Source of the DNA: Parasponia andersonii
Taxonomy: Eukaryota > Streptophyta > Magnoliopsida > Rosales > Cannabaceae
DNA: 64,000 nt
Direction: 5' to 3'
Assembly: GCA_002914805.1 (NCBI GenBank)
Contig: JXTB01000480.1
Span: 267,422 to 331,421, forward strand
Shown: in pieces, positions 46,995-57,923 of the stretch
Numbering within the stretch: the first letter of the stretch is position 1
How the letters are laid out: each line of letters begins with the position of its first letter
Notes under the pieces: generated by a model
Database searches by the model: none
Seen by the model: only the letters and a program-made list of their open reading frames with translations
Told to the model about the DNA's origin: nothing
Made by a program: the position numbers and the translations under genes

Positions 46995-47965
46995 TCTGTT
47001 ATGGTCTACTGTTTGGTTGTTATGAAGAAGCTTGGATGTATTTATCTACCATTTGATATATTTGTTCAATAATTTGGTTTAGAATTTTCAAAGGAAGGAA
47101 AAAAAAGAGTAGCGATCAAGATAAGCACAAAAGAGACTATCTATCATCATAAATAAACCGGCCATCGGAGACTCTGGGTGGAATAAAGACGCGTAGCTAT
47201 CTGGATCAATCAAAAAGCATTCCACGTACTAAAGAGAAAAAGATGAAAATATATTTACTTTTTTTTCAAGGGAGAATCAAATATTAAAAATTGAAAATGA
47301 TACGAGAATTTCAGAAAGGGTTCTTCTCTACGTTTCATTTTTTTTCTTTCTGGTAAAAAAATTAAAATAAAATAATAGGCCAAAACTGAAAAAGAAAAGA
47401 AATATCACCTAATAATGACTGACAATGTTGTTTTTCTTCACTGTTGCTATAAAATTACTAAATTATTAATTCTACAACTGTCTTTATTCGGAAAAATCCG
47501 ACTATTTCATCGACAAATTAAAGAAGTATTACTCTGTTTCGTGAAAGAGGGGGAAAAAAAAAATGCCATGAGCGCCTCAAGATGTCTGCACCACATTGAT
47601 GTCATTTTTTAAACTGAGAGATTATAATAAATACAATAGATCCCATTAGAGGTCTCATTCCATCTTCGACTAACAAACTGCCAACATCATAAATAGTTGA
47701 TCATGATAATATATATTTTTCTCAATTACTTCGGGTACAATGAAGTTCTGGGTTCTTAGCATATCAAATGTACAATCATAATATAATACCAAAACTTTTT
47801 TATTTTTCAATTTAAATTTTACCCGCAATATGAAATCTAACTATTATACATAGACAAAAACTTGAAACTAACATATGGTACATCATCTAGCCTGTACGAA
47901 AAAAATAAAATAAAATAAAAACAAGAGGAATTGCTCTTACTTAGTCCAAGCACGGCCTAAATAAG
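46995..47965. other. Spacer between receptor pseudogene and LEA_2 gene
   Basis: The promoter side of the pseudogene and the 3' side of the LEA_2 gene. A-rich runs are present and no further coding frame is supported. Confidence 0.5.
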
Positions 47966-48568
47966 CTACAACTTGAGTTTGGACTCGCACTTAGACTGGA
48001 CCTCCCTATCAATAACAAAAACAGAGATATCACAAGTGCTTAAAGCCGTAGCACGCATCTTCACAACCTTAAACAAACCCACTTTCCCATGCAAAGTAGC
48101 CGTCGACGTCAAATTCAAGCTCCCAGAAAGGAAGTCTTCAGAAAAACTCGGATTCGATATCACCTTGCCGAGCATAAAATCCGCCGGAGAAGTGATGTTG
48201 AGCTTGCCACGTGCAGGGACGAGGCTGTGCTTTATTGGAACTTCAGCTACAACGTCTCCACGGTAGTTAACGTAGGCCGTCGTGTTCTTGAACTTAAAGC
48301 TTCCGTAGTTTTTCCCATTATCGATTGTGATGATCATATCTACCGTAACGTTCATTGTAACGTTGGGAGATAAGGAGTATTCGATGTTTTCGAGTCCGGC
48401 CGGACGAGCCGTGATTTCGGGTTCTTTTGGCTTGAATACAGTGAAGGCCAAGGTCACGATGATGGAGGCAGCGACGATCAAGATTAGCGCCGTCACGCCG
48501 CAGCAGATTAGGAGGCCTCGGCGTCGGCTCGAAGTAGTACTACTCATCGGAATCGATCCAGATTTCAT
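47966..48568 (-). CDS. LEA_2 / NDR1-HIN1-like membrane protein
   Basis: Intact single-exon gene of 200 residues from the ATG at 48568. Residues 1-17 are a short Ser/Thr-rich cytosolic end with three arginines. About 19-45 form one membrane segment (L-L-I-C-C-G-V-T-A-L-I-L-I-V). The rest is an extracellular or lumenal LEA_2 domain with the family pattern A-R-P-A-G-L, N-V-T-M-N-V-T-V, N-P-N/D-like turn and Y-R-G-D-V-V-A-E-V-P-I. Several N-x-S/T sites are visible. Members of this family (NHL and LEA14-related proteins) sit at the plasma membrane and are often stress- or pathogen-induced; the exact role here is unknown. Length and topology fit the family, and no lesions are seen. It is not part of the receptor kinase family although it stands beside it. 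Confidence 0.88.
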   Translation of the reverse strand: MKSGSIPMSSTTSSRRRGLLICCGVTALILIVAASIIVTLAFTVFKPKEPEITARPAGLENIEYSLSPNVTMNVTVDMIITIDNGKNYGSFKFKNTTAYVNYRGDVVAEVPIKHSLVPARGKLNITSPADFMLGKVISNPSFSEDFLSGSLNLTSTATLHGKVGLFKVVKMRATALSTCDISVFVIDREVQSKCESKLKL

Positions 48569-48673
48569 GGTTGAGGGTTTTGGGAAGACTGTGAGGAATA
48601 AGTTGCTTGATTTGGTGGAAGGAGAGGTTTAAGAGATAATGGATTTGATTTCGCCAATATATTGCCATTCCCA

Positions 48674-48681
48674 TATTTATA
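48674..48681 (-). promoter_or_regulatory. TATA box of the LEA_2 gene
   Basis: TATAAATA on the minus strand lies about 105 bp upstream of the start codon, a normal distance for a short 5' leader. Confidence 0.55.
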
Positions 48682-48689
48682 ATGGGAAG

Positions 48690-49370
48690 GATCTGTTGTT
48701 CTTAATAATGTAGGATTATGTTTGATTACATTGAAAAAAATTGTTGAAATCTATATTGGAGTTTATGAAGGAATATAGTAGTTAGTATAAGGTTCTTATC
48801 TGGAGTACTTGATGCATGGCTGATACGCCGATTTGCCATAAATTAAGGGGCAGAAAAGTATTTCTCTGAAAAGAAAAGAAAAAGTTGGGACAGAGAAGTA
48901 CCAAAATATCGAATAATTTTGAATACTATTCTAACGCTACATGCATAGATCGATTGCATTTTTTATTTTTTTGTTCTTAATTAGTTCACGGGTTTGAAGG
49001 TTAATGTATTATTGTAGACTGAGCTTTAGAGGTCCGTAACTGACCGTTTTCTTGTATGCTTCGGTTTAGAGAGCCGTCCATAATAGCCTGGTGTTTTATT
49101 TATGCAGTGAATATATATACAGAATATATTCAAAACTTTCTCACCTCCATCTCTCTCTCATCGACTGTATACAGAATCCAATGCAAAACTTTGTCACCTC
49201 TGTAGCCCAATCCAAAAAGGCTTCCTATTTTGCTCTCCTTGACTACTCCTCTCTCTTAATCGACCTTGGAGCCTAGAACCAAAGAGTTCTCTTGCCTCTA
49301 CAGAGGTTGATCGAATAGAAATAAACTACGGTTTCAATCCCGAGCATGCCATCTCCGACAACAAAAAAGT
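48690..49370. other. Spacer upstream of the LEA_2 gene
   Basis: No coding frame supported. A short phrase with CAGAATCCAATGCAAAACTT and a near-copy occurs around 49120-49190. Confidence 0.45.
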
Positions 49371-49690
49371 CCATTCATCAATATAATCGAAGTCTTGGTC
49401 GAATTCCATCGGATTCGATGAATTGAGTGACTATTTGAGGAAGCATCAAGCGAACATCGAGTACAAGTCGAGCAGTGATCGGGGTATATATTGAGCGCCC
49501 GTTGAGAGAAGATTCGACCAAGTTCGACTGTCATCAAGTGGTTATTGAGGGAGTATCGAACGGCCTTCGAATAAGCATCGAGCAGTCGCCGAGGGAATTC
49601 GACGAGATTCAATGAGTTTGACGGTTTCCGGTATTTGACGACATTGATGATTTGCGACACAGCTCAATTGTCCTTGGTGATCGAAGGTCC
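49371..49690. repeat. TCGA-dense degenerate repeat region
   Basis: TCGA occurs twelve times in about 300 bp, mostly as ATCGA or TTCGA, spaced irregularly at about 10-40 bp. An open minus-strand frame exists but has no family features. No clean repeat unit could be fixed by eye. Confidence 0.5.
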
Positions 49691-49701
49691 TCAATGGCGT
49701 T

Positions 49702-49705
<4 letters not shown>

Positions 49706-49733
<28 letters not shown>
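49706..49733. repeat. (GA)n microsatellite
   Basis: Pure GA run. Confidence 0.95.
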
Positions 49734-49739
49734 TAAGTT

Positions 49740-50294
49740 CTAAAGTGGGATGTGATTGAGAGGGAGAAATATAAAGTATGACTAACAAATCTTTGATTTA
49801 ACGGGGAGAAGAAGAGAGGAAGGAGACTGAGAATGAAAGAGAGAACGATCAGGAGAGAAGATGACGTTGAACTATGCTCCCAAATTTGCCTCTTTTTTTT
49901 TTTTTTTTTGAAAAGAGCTATCATATTTTAATATTTCTTTTCACCCGTTTTGGATTTTTACTAATTGCAAAATTGCCTATTAGTAAATATTGTTGAAGAC
50001 ATTTTTTTTCTCATCCACCTAATACTTTACCATTCATTAGTTTTTAAAAATACCCATTTTATTTGTCTTCCTTTCCATTTTTTATTGTCTTCTTCAAGAT
50101 TTTGAAGTATATTAATTCTATAATTGGTGAACACTGACAAAAAGAATTACTATGAGCCTTTTTTTTAACTGCTTAAAAATATAATGAGAAGAAAAGAAAA
50201 TCAAAAGCATAATCCACGCCATTTTTCTTCAGCTTTGTTCATTTTTCTATTTGAATTGTTGCTAAGAAAGTAATATATATATATATATATATAT
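49740..50294. other. Spacer with poly-T and (TA)n
   Basis: Poly-T at about 49892-49909 and (TA)n just before the MITE copy. No gene. Confidence 0.5.
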
Positions 50295-50500
50295 GGGCAC
50301 CAGTCCAATATAATTTTATTTTACATAGATATCATTTTAGCTAATAAAATTTTGTAATGTATACTTTTTTATAGTAAAAAATAAAAGAGAAAAATAATAT
50401 TGAAGATATACGTCTTTTTATGCACTTAATTATAATTGTTAAGTCATCATTAGATAATGAATCGATGGCTAAAAAAAATATACCGCACATAAGTATACCT
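50295..50500 (+). mobile_element. MITE family M, copy 3, truncated at its right end
   Basis: It starts GGGCACCAGTCCAATA after (TA)n and follows copy 1 through GGCTAAAAAA. It stops at about 50500, where sequence of a Gypsy LTR begins. Confidence 0.75.
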
Positions 50501-50918
50501 AACAGTCTGCCTGATACCTAAGTCCATACCCGGAGGGGACACACATGTGTCGCCTACCAAACCTGGAGGGGCAACCGAATTGCCTACACCTACCAAATGG
50601 GGAGGTAATCAGAAGTAATAAGGCCTCACGCGAGTTTACGGACTTTCACCGACGGTGGGATATGCAGCGCCACACTGTAAAACTCACGATGCTAATACGG
50701 TACTCATGTATGATCCTATGACACGTGCAATATAGAATTGAAGTGTAAAAACTACTGTACTTTGCTTTTTCAGTAAAACATGCATAATAGGGTTTTATAG
50801 AAAAACGGGCAGCATAACGACCATATTTTCGATATACCCAAAATAACCTGCACACAGCAAATTCCCAGAGCAGTACAGTATATATCGTATAACCAGATTC
50901 CATCACATATAATTCAAA
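50501..50918 (-). repeat. Partial 3' LTR of the chromovirus
   Basis: It matches about 56440-56861 of the right LTR closely (for example CGTATAACCAGATTCCATCA). The outer ~335 bp of the LTR are missing at 50500; the inner part lies in the gap. Confidence 0.88.
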
Positions 50919-51811
50919 NNNNNNNNNNNNNNNNNNNNNNNNNNNNNNNNNNNNNNNNNNNNNNNNNNNNNNNNNNNNNNNNNNNNNNNNNNNNNNNNNN
51001 NNNNNNNNNNNNNNNNNNNNNNNNNNNNNNNNNNNNNNNNNNNNNNNNNNNNNNNNNNNNNNNNNNNNNNNNNNNNNNNNNNNNNNNNNNNNNNNNNNNN
51101 NNNNNNNNNNNNNNNNNNNNNNNNNNNNNNNNNNNNNNNNNNNNNNNNNNNNNNNNNNNNNNNNNNNNNNNNNNNNNNNNNNNNNNNNNNNNNNNNNNNN
51201 NNNNNNNNNNNNNNNNNNNNNNNNNNNNNNNNNNNNNNNNNNNNNNNNNNNNNNNNNNNNNNNNNNNNNNNNNNNNNNNNNNNNNNNNNNNNNNNNNNNN
51301 NNNNNNNNNNNNNNNNNNNNNNNNNNNNNNNNNNNNNNNNNNNNNNNNNNNNNNNNNNNNNNNNNNNNNNNNNNNNNNNNNNNNNNNNNNNNNNNNNNNN
51401 NNNNNNNNNNNNNNNNNNNNNNNNNNNNNNNNNNNNNNNNNNNNNNNNNNNNNNNNNNNNNNNNNNNNNNNNNNNNNNNNNNNNNNNNNNNNNNNNNNNN
51501 NNNNNNNNNNNNNNNNNNNNNNNNNNNNNNNNNNNNNNNNNNNNNNNNNNNNNNNNNNNNNNNNNNNNNNNNNNNNNNNNNNNNNNNNNNNNNNNNNNNN
51601 NNNNNNNNNNNNNNNNNNNNNNNNNNNNNNNNNNNNNNNNNNNNNNNNNNNNNNNNNNNNNNNNNNNNNNNNNNNNNNNNNNNNNNNNNNNNNNNNNNNN
51701 NNNNNNNNNNNNNNNNNNNNNNNNNNNNNNNNNNNNNNNNNNNNNNNNNNNNNNNNNNNNNNNNNNNNNNNNNNNNNNNNNNNNNNNNNNNNNNNNNNNN
51801 NNNNNNNNNNN
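50919..51811. other. Assembly gap of 893 N
   Basis: It should hold the remaining ~1060 bp of the LTR plus the end of integrase, so the true size must be larger than shown. Confidence 0.8.
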
Positions 51812-52705
51812 ATAACTCTTCTGGCGACTCTGAATCTCTTTGAGTCTCTCTTGGATATCCTTGATCTTCTCAGTAGTCTCTTCAATCAATTCAGGTCCGA
51901 GAGTAACATGCTCTTCTAGTTCTGCCCAACACAAAGGCGATCTACACGGCCTCCCATATAACACTTCATATGGAGCCATACCCACACTGGTCTAATAACT
52001 GTTATTATAAGCAAATTCCACCAAAGGAAGATGATCATCCCATTTCCCACCAAAATCCAGTATGCAACAACGTAGCATGTCCTCAAGAATCTGAATGGTC
52101 CTTTCAGACTGACCGTCTATCTCAGGATGGTGAGCTGTACTGATATCCAACTATGTACCAAACTTTTTCTACAAGGCTCTCCAAAACTTAGAAGTAAACC
52201 TTGAATCTCTGTCTGATACTATGCTTGAAGGCACACCATGCAAGCATATGATGTTCTCCACATACAATCTACTCAGCTTAGTAAGAGAATAGTCTATCCG
52301 GATCAGTATAAAATGAGCACTCTTCGTTAACCGATCGACTATCACCCAAACTGTGTTGTTCTTCCTCAAGGTCTTTGGCAAACTGGTCACGAAGTCCATC
52401 GTGTTCTTGTCCCACTTCCACTCCGGAATCAGCAATGGCTGGAGTAATCCAGCTGGCCTCTGGTGTTCAGCCTTGACTTGCTGACAAGTCAAACACTTAA
52501 CCACAAAAGTAGCTACATCCTTCTTCATTCCTTTCCACCAATACTGTCGTTTCAAGTCCCGGTACATCTTGGTACTACCTGGATGTACTGCGAATCTTGA
52601 TTTGTGAGCCTCTGATAGAATGGTTTCTCGAAGATTAGGGTCATTAGCTACAGCCAATTTTCCCATTGAAAAGCAAAAACCCTTCTCTGTTAGTGCTCCA
52701 ACCAT
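51812..52705 (-). pseudogene. Chromovirus integrase
   Basis: 52705-52169 has the H-H-C-C finger (E-A-H-K, V-H-P-G-S-T-K-M, C-L-T-C), the core (M-D-F-V, V-D-R-L-T-K-S-A-H-F) and S-D-R-D-S-R-F. A break near 52168 follows, then from 51985 the frame G-M-A-P-Y-E-V-L-Y-G-R-P runs into the gap. Confidence 0.85.
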
Positions 52706-52841
52706 CTAACTGTTCACCATTTTGAAGTCGGTTCCAGGTTATCCTCAACTCCCTATCTTGCCACTGACTCTGCTGGACAGTCTGGAGAAGAAATGGTGAA
52801 ATCACAATGTTACTCAGGTAAGCAACATCTTCATTCTCGAA

Positions 52842-54047
52842 TTACTGCAAGTTGTAATCACCAATCGCAACTGAGTTTTTCCAATCTTCAAACACCAGTG
52901 CAGCTAGTGCACCACGAGACTTCCTACTCAGTGCATCGGCTACAACATTGGCCTTACCAGGATGGTACTGTAGGTCAAAGTCATAATCCTCCATATACTC
53001 AACCCATCTTCGCTGTCTCAAATTCAAATCCTTCTAGGTAAAGAGATACTTCAAACTCTTATGATCGGAGAATATGTTGAACTTCACACCATACAAGTAA
53101 CATCGCCAAATCTTTAAGGCAAAGATCACTGCTGCAAGTTCAAGATCATGGGTGGAATAGTTCCTTTCATGTGGCTTCAACTGACGAGAAGCATAAGCCA
53201 CTACTCGACTATTCTGCATCAAGACATATCCCAAACCCGCATTTGAAGCATCGGTATACACCACATAAGGCTCGTTACTGTCAGGAACAGTAAGAATAGG
53301 TGTGGTGGTCAAACTCTGCTTCAATCTGACAAAAGCTTCTTCACTCTTGTGATCCCAAACAAACTTGACGTCCTTCCTGGTCAACTTCGTCAAAGGCAAA
53401 GCAGTTCTTGAGAAATCTTGCACAAAACGACGGTAGTAGCCTGCCAATCCAAGGAAACTACGTACCTCTGTCACATTTCTCGGTCTTTCCCACTCCTGAA
53501 CAGCTTCGATCTTAGCGGGATCGACTGAAATACCTCCGTGAGAAATCACATGGCCCAAGAACTTCACTTCTGACATCCAAAAGTCACACTTTGATTTCTT
53601 GGCGTACAACTGATGATCTCTCAAGGTCTTGAGTACTATCCCCAGATGTTCAGCATGCTCTTCTCGAGTCTTGGAATACACCAGGATATCGTCAATGAAC
53701 ACAACCACAAAACGATCCAAAAACGGCCTGAAAATCCGATTCATGAGATCCATGAAGGCTGCGGGTGCATTCGTTAAACCAAATGGCATCACCAGAAACT
53801 CAAAGTGACTATATCGGGTTCTGAATGCTGTCTTCAGTATATCATCCTCCCTTATCTTCAACTGATGATAACCGGATCTCAAATCGATCTTAGATAAGAA
53901 TCTTGAACCACCGAGTTGATCAAACAACTCATCTATCCTTAGCAAAAGATACTTGTTCTTCACTGTCAACTGGTTCAACTTCCGGTAATCCACACAAAGT
54001 CTCAATGAACCATCAGCTTTCTTTGCAAACAAAACAGGAGCAAGCAC
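52842..54047 (-). pseudogene. Chromovirus reverse transcriptase and RNase H
   Basis: From 54047: [25 protein letters not shown], and the catalytic [12 protein letters not shown], all intact. Then RNase H ([17 protein letters not shown]). A TAG at about 53034 replaces an expected Gln codon, and the frame continues in phase with N-L-R-Q-R-R-W and [11 protein letters not shown]. An indel just before 54047 separates it from the protease frame. Confidence 0.9.
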
Positions 54048-54159
54048 CCCAAGGAGAAGTGCTACTGCGAATAAAGCCCTTGGAAAGCAGATCGTCCAAC
54101 TATTCTCTTAATTCTTCCATCTCAGTAGGTGCCATGTGATAGGCTGGAATAGAAACTGG

Positions 54160-54720
54160 CTAAGCTCCAGGAACTAGTTCAATATAGAACTCGATCTCCC
54201 TATCAGGTGGTAACCCTGGAAGGTCTTCAGGAAACACCTCCGAATACTCACACACCACCGGAATCCATAGGTCTTGATCGTCTGTCCTCACCTCACCATC
54301 CATGGCAAACAAGTTCCCATAACACTTAAGTTTCTTCCTTCCACCCATGCACGCTTTCAGAAAAGGACTAGGCTTCAATGGACTCATCCCAGCTTGATAG
54401 ACAATAAGATGTCCATCACTAGGAAAAAGAGTCACCCGCTTCTTATGACAGTCTACAACGGCTCGATACTTCGACAACCAATCCATACCGAGTATCACGT
54501 CATACTGTCTCATTGGCAACATAATCAAATTAGCAAGAAGCTTCCTATCGCCAATCACAACCCGATAAGACTTACACACACTAGATACATCGGCCATTCC
54601 TCCCAAAGATGTACCCAACGACAATACATAATCCAAATCAGAAAATTTCAACCTTAAGAGTTGAGCAAACAATAAGGATATGAATGACTGGGATGCACCA
54701 ATATCAAACAAAACATGTGC
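54160..54720 (-). pseudogene. Chromovirus aspartic protease
   Basis: RVP_2-type protease: F-D-I-G-A-S-Q-S-F-I-S (Ile in place of Thr in the active-site triad), D-V-I-L-G-M-D-W-L, then the linker to RT with D-L-P-G-L-P-P-D-R-E-I-E-F. It is open for 183 codons. Confidence 0.85.
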
Positions 54721-54815
54721 CTAAGAGTGTGAAAGAAGGATCATACCGTCAACAACACCTCGACCAGTGCGATCTTGAGTGTCGTCTGCCCCAGCAAAAA
54801 CATAGGCTTGGCCAG

Positions 54816-55980
54816 TCACCTTTCCTTTCCCTTTGTTGCCTCTTCCCTAGTCAGGACGGCTGCTGCTAGATCCTGGACCACTACTGCCGTATCCATGACC
54901 ACTCTGACTCCCTGAAGCCTGAGGAGTCTGAAAGTTCTGAGTGAAACCCTGAGGGCGGTACTGATGCTAATAAGGCTGAGGGAAAGTAAAAGCCTGCGAA
55001 GCACCCTGTGACTTTTGCGGCCTTGCCTGAGTGCTCTAATAAGAAGCAGAACTTGACTGGCTCCTCTGCGGTCCTCCCTGAGAAAGAGGAGATTTCTGTA
55101 GATAGTTGGGACACTCCTTCTTCCGATGACCCTGCTGGCCACAAACAAAATATCCTCCATACGGATTACCTCTGCCACCCCCAGAAGAACCACTACTATT
55201 TGAGCTGTCACTGCTCGGAGTATCCTGGGCTGACCACTGCCCCTGGTTCCTTCTAGTGGCTTTCCTGTCATTTCCTCTCCGCTGGTTCCTCTTAGAATCC
55301 AAACTTTCTTCGATGGCCTCTGCCCGTTGGGCAGCCACTGCAATCTCAGGAAGAGTGTGGAAAGTCTGAGTGCCAATTCTGTTGTAAATATTCCGATTCA
55401 GACAGTAAACTTAGCAACTCAGTACTTCTCACTCGTACCTGGTCTAAGAGCAATACTTGCCAACTCAGTAAATTCTATCAGGTACTCATTCACTGTTCTG
55501 TTACCTTGGGTCAGAGTCTCAAATTGGTTCACAACTTTATCTTATTAATCCTCATTGGCATATTGGGCCTTGAAAATCCGTTCAAAGTCTTTCCAAGTCA
55601 AGTCCACTACATCTTGCATCCGTTCCACTGTCTTCCACCAACGAATGGCGCTCCCTGACAAACGGGTAACTGCAAACACGGCCCAAAACTCAACCGGAGT
55701 ACCAAGGGCTCGAAAGTGCCTCTCCATCTCATGCAACAAAGTAATTACCGTGAGGGCTTCTGGTCTACCATCAAACTGCCCTGGCTGGAGACGCATGAAC
55801 CGTTGAAGGTGATCAGCCTGATCCAACTGATATTCCCTCGGAGCTGGAGGTTGATAGTCAAGATTGCTCATCTGGACGAATGCCTACTACATTGCCTCAA
55901 TCAGATGAGTGAAATCCGGACGAGGAGGTTCGGCATCCGGCTGGTGCCTCGGAACTCTTCTAGGAGGCATCCTTAAAAGT
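54816..55980 (-). pseudogene. Chromovirus gag
   Basis: 55871-55545 holds the Retrotrans_gag core (A-I-R-W-W, W-x-x-F-x-x-x-F-x-x-Q-Y). A Ser/Gly-rich region follows, then a zinc knuckle near 55100-55160 in which Tyr replaces the first Cys (Y-F-V-C-G-Q-Q-G-H-R-K-K-E-C). Frames shift at least twice. Confidence 0.83.
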
Positions 55981-56084
55981 CTAAAACAATATGCCAAACT
56001 ATTAGTGCGATAATGATGAATGCTTGTCATAAAAACAACTTAAATCTAGTTTAATGATGATACGTCCGAGCTGTTGAACTCAAA

Positions 56085-56096
56085 GCTCTGATACCA
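56085..56096 (-). other. Primer-binding site of the chromovirus
   Basis: GCTCTGATACCA on the plus strand is the complement of TGGTATCAGAGC. It lies eight bases inside the 5' LTR. Confidence 0.9.
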
Positions 56097-56104
56097 AAAA
56101 TTTC

Positions 56105-57923
56105 TGTCACGACCCAAAACCCGGGCTAGTGGCAGAAGGAGAATTTCACAAAGATGGGAAATTCCTTAATTTATTTGAAAAGTGTCAAAAGTTCTAGTTT
56201 TTATAAAAACAGTCCATTTAAATAAAATAATCNCCCAGTAGGAAAATAGTTACCTCGGGGAAAAACAGTTCAATGATGGGAATCTCCTGTATGGTTAGTT
56301 CAAATCCAAAACATACACATACGTATATATAACAGTGTAGTCAAAACCATCACTCCATATGCACATGACACAAATCAACCCATACCCATGAGCTCACATC
56401 CTCTCATCTGTGGAAATCCAGGATAATGACACTAAGTGTACCTAGCAACTTGCCTGATACCTAAGCCCATACCCAGAGAGGACACCCATGTGTCGCCTAC
56501 CAAACCTGGAGGGGCAACCGGATTGCCTACACCTGCCAAATGGGGAGGTAATCAGAAGTAACAAGACCTCGCACGAGTTTATAGACTTTCACCGACGGTG
56601 GGGCATGTAGCGCCATACTGTAAAACCCACGATGCTAACACTGTGCTCATGTATGATCCTATGACACGTGTAATACAGAATTGAAGTGTAAAAACTACTG
56701 TACTCTGCTTTTTCAGTAAAACATGCATAATAGGGTTTTATAGAAAAACGGGCAGCATAACGGCCCTATTTTTGATATACCCAAAATAACCTGCACACAG
56801 CAAATTCCCAGAGCAGTATAATATATATCGTATAACCAGATTCCATCACATATAATTCAAATAATTAAAAACACACTTGTTCTTATATGCTGCAGAAAAT
56901 AAGTTTTAACTCAAAAACGGTATAAAACGAAGGTAACTAAACCCCTACCCCAACAGAATAGCGACACCACACTATTAAGTCCTTAAGGTATCGTTGACGA
57001 TCGCCCAGAGGGTCGGGAACCAATTCCAAGCCCTCGATTGTCCTCGTGCGAAAAACCAACTTTCTCAGCGGAGCTTCAATTCCACAAACGGACCTCTTCA
57101 TTGAATTCCTAGCACCCAAAATAGCTAGGTTAGACATATAACTTGTCTGATTCGGGTCCGCGTCCACACCGGACCGGTGGCACGCAAAACGAGACAAAAT
57201 CTCGACCGTTCGATCTTGATTTTCGTGCCGATCACCAAACTACAAAATATATATATTAAACTTCTCCAAATTCCGAGTACATTCCAAAAATGTAGTTAAA
57301 AATACAATCCAACGGTCGGATCCAGAACAACAACCAAAAACTCGAAATGACCAAAAATGACAACTTTCAATCCGGGCAAAATGGAGCTGAGATATATATA
57401 TATACTTTGATGATCCTTACGACGATACGAATCCAACGGGACCAGTTTGAGGCCGAAAGGTGGCCGGAATCGTCGCCGGTGACGGAAAAACCGAAATGGG
57501 TCGAACCGGCTTCGATGGCGTTTCCCGGCGGCGGTGAGCGGCGAAGGGCGGCGGAGCTTCGTGGCAGCTCGGCGAGGTGACGCCGGTCTGTGGGTGGCCC
57601 GGACGGCGGCTGGCGGCGGCTCTGCAGAGGTTCGGCCGAGAGGGAGAAGAGAGGAGAGAGAAAGAGAGATTTCGGGGGAGGGAGGAGAGAGAAGAGAGAG
57701 AGAGAGGAAAGAGGATGGGCACGTGGCCCATTTTTATAGTGCTGTGTAATTTTTCAAAAATTGCACATAAGTCCCCAAAATTTCAAATCTCTATCAATTT
57801 AGTCCCCCAAAATTTGCAATTTAGTCCATCTGAACAAAATTTTTGCAAATTAGTCTCCACAATATTTTATCCGGAAAATTGGTAAAATATCCAAATTACC
57901 CTTGAAAATTCCGGGTTTTTACA
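56105..57923 (-). repeat. 5' LTR of the chromovirus, 1.8 kb
   Basis: In plus orientation it runs TGTCACGACCC to GGGTTTTTACA. It contains a GC-rich block (about 57420-57710), unlike its AT-rich surroundings. A run of open frames there is compositional. Confidence 0.85.
57717..57741 (-). promoter_or_regulatory. Chromovirus LTR promoter: TATA box and G-box
   Basis: On the minus strand TATAAAAATGGGCCACGTGCCC places a TATA box beside a CACGTG G-box inside a GC palindrome, in the expected U3/R part of the LTR. Confidence 0.55.

Larger units (their letters stand above)
50501..57923 (-). mobile_element. Tekay/Del-like chromovirus (Gypsy), degenerate, 3' LTR truncated
   Basis: The right LTR (56105-57923) is complete. 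PBS, gag, protease, RT, RNase H and integrase follow on the minus strand. The left LTR survives as 50501-50918 before an assembly gap. The domain order (integrase after RNase H) marks Gypsy. Integrase phrases such as Y-G-R-P-C-R-S-P-L-C-W fit the Tekay/Del type. Many inactivating changes are CAG/CAA to TAG/TAA. Confidence 0.9.

Noticed and set aside
57417-57731. 104-codon minus-strand frame and overlapping plus-strand frames
   Set aside because: They lie in the GC-rich block of an LTR, in all frames at once; this is composition, not coding.
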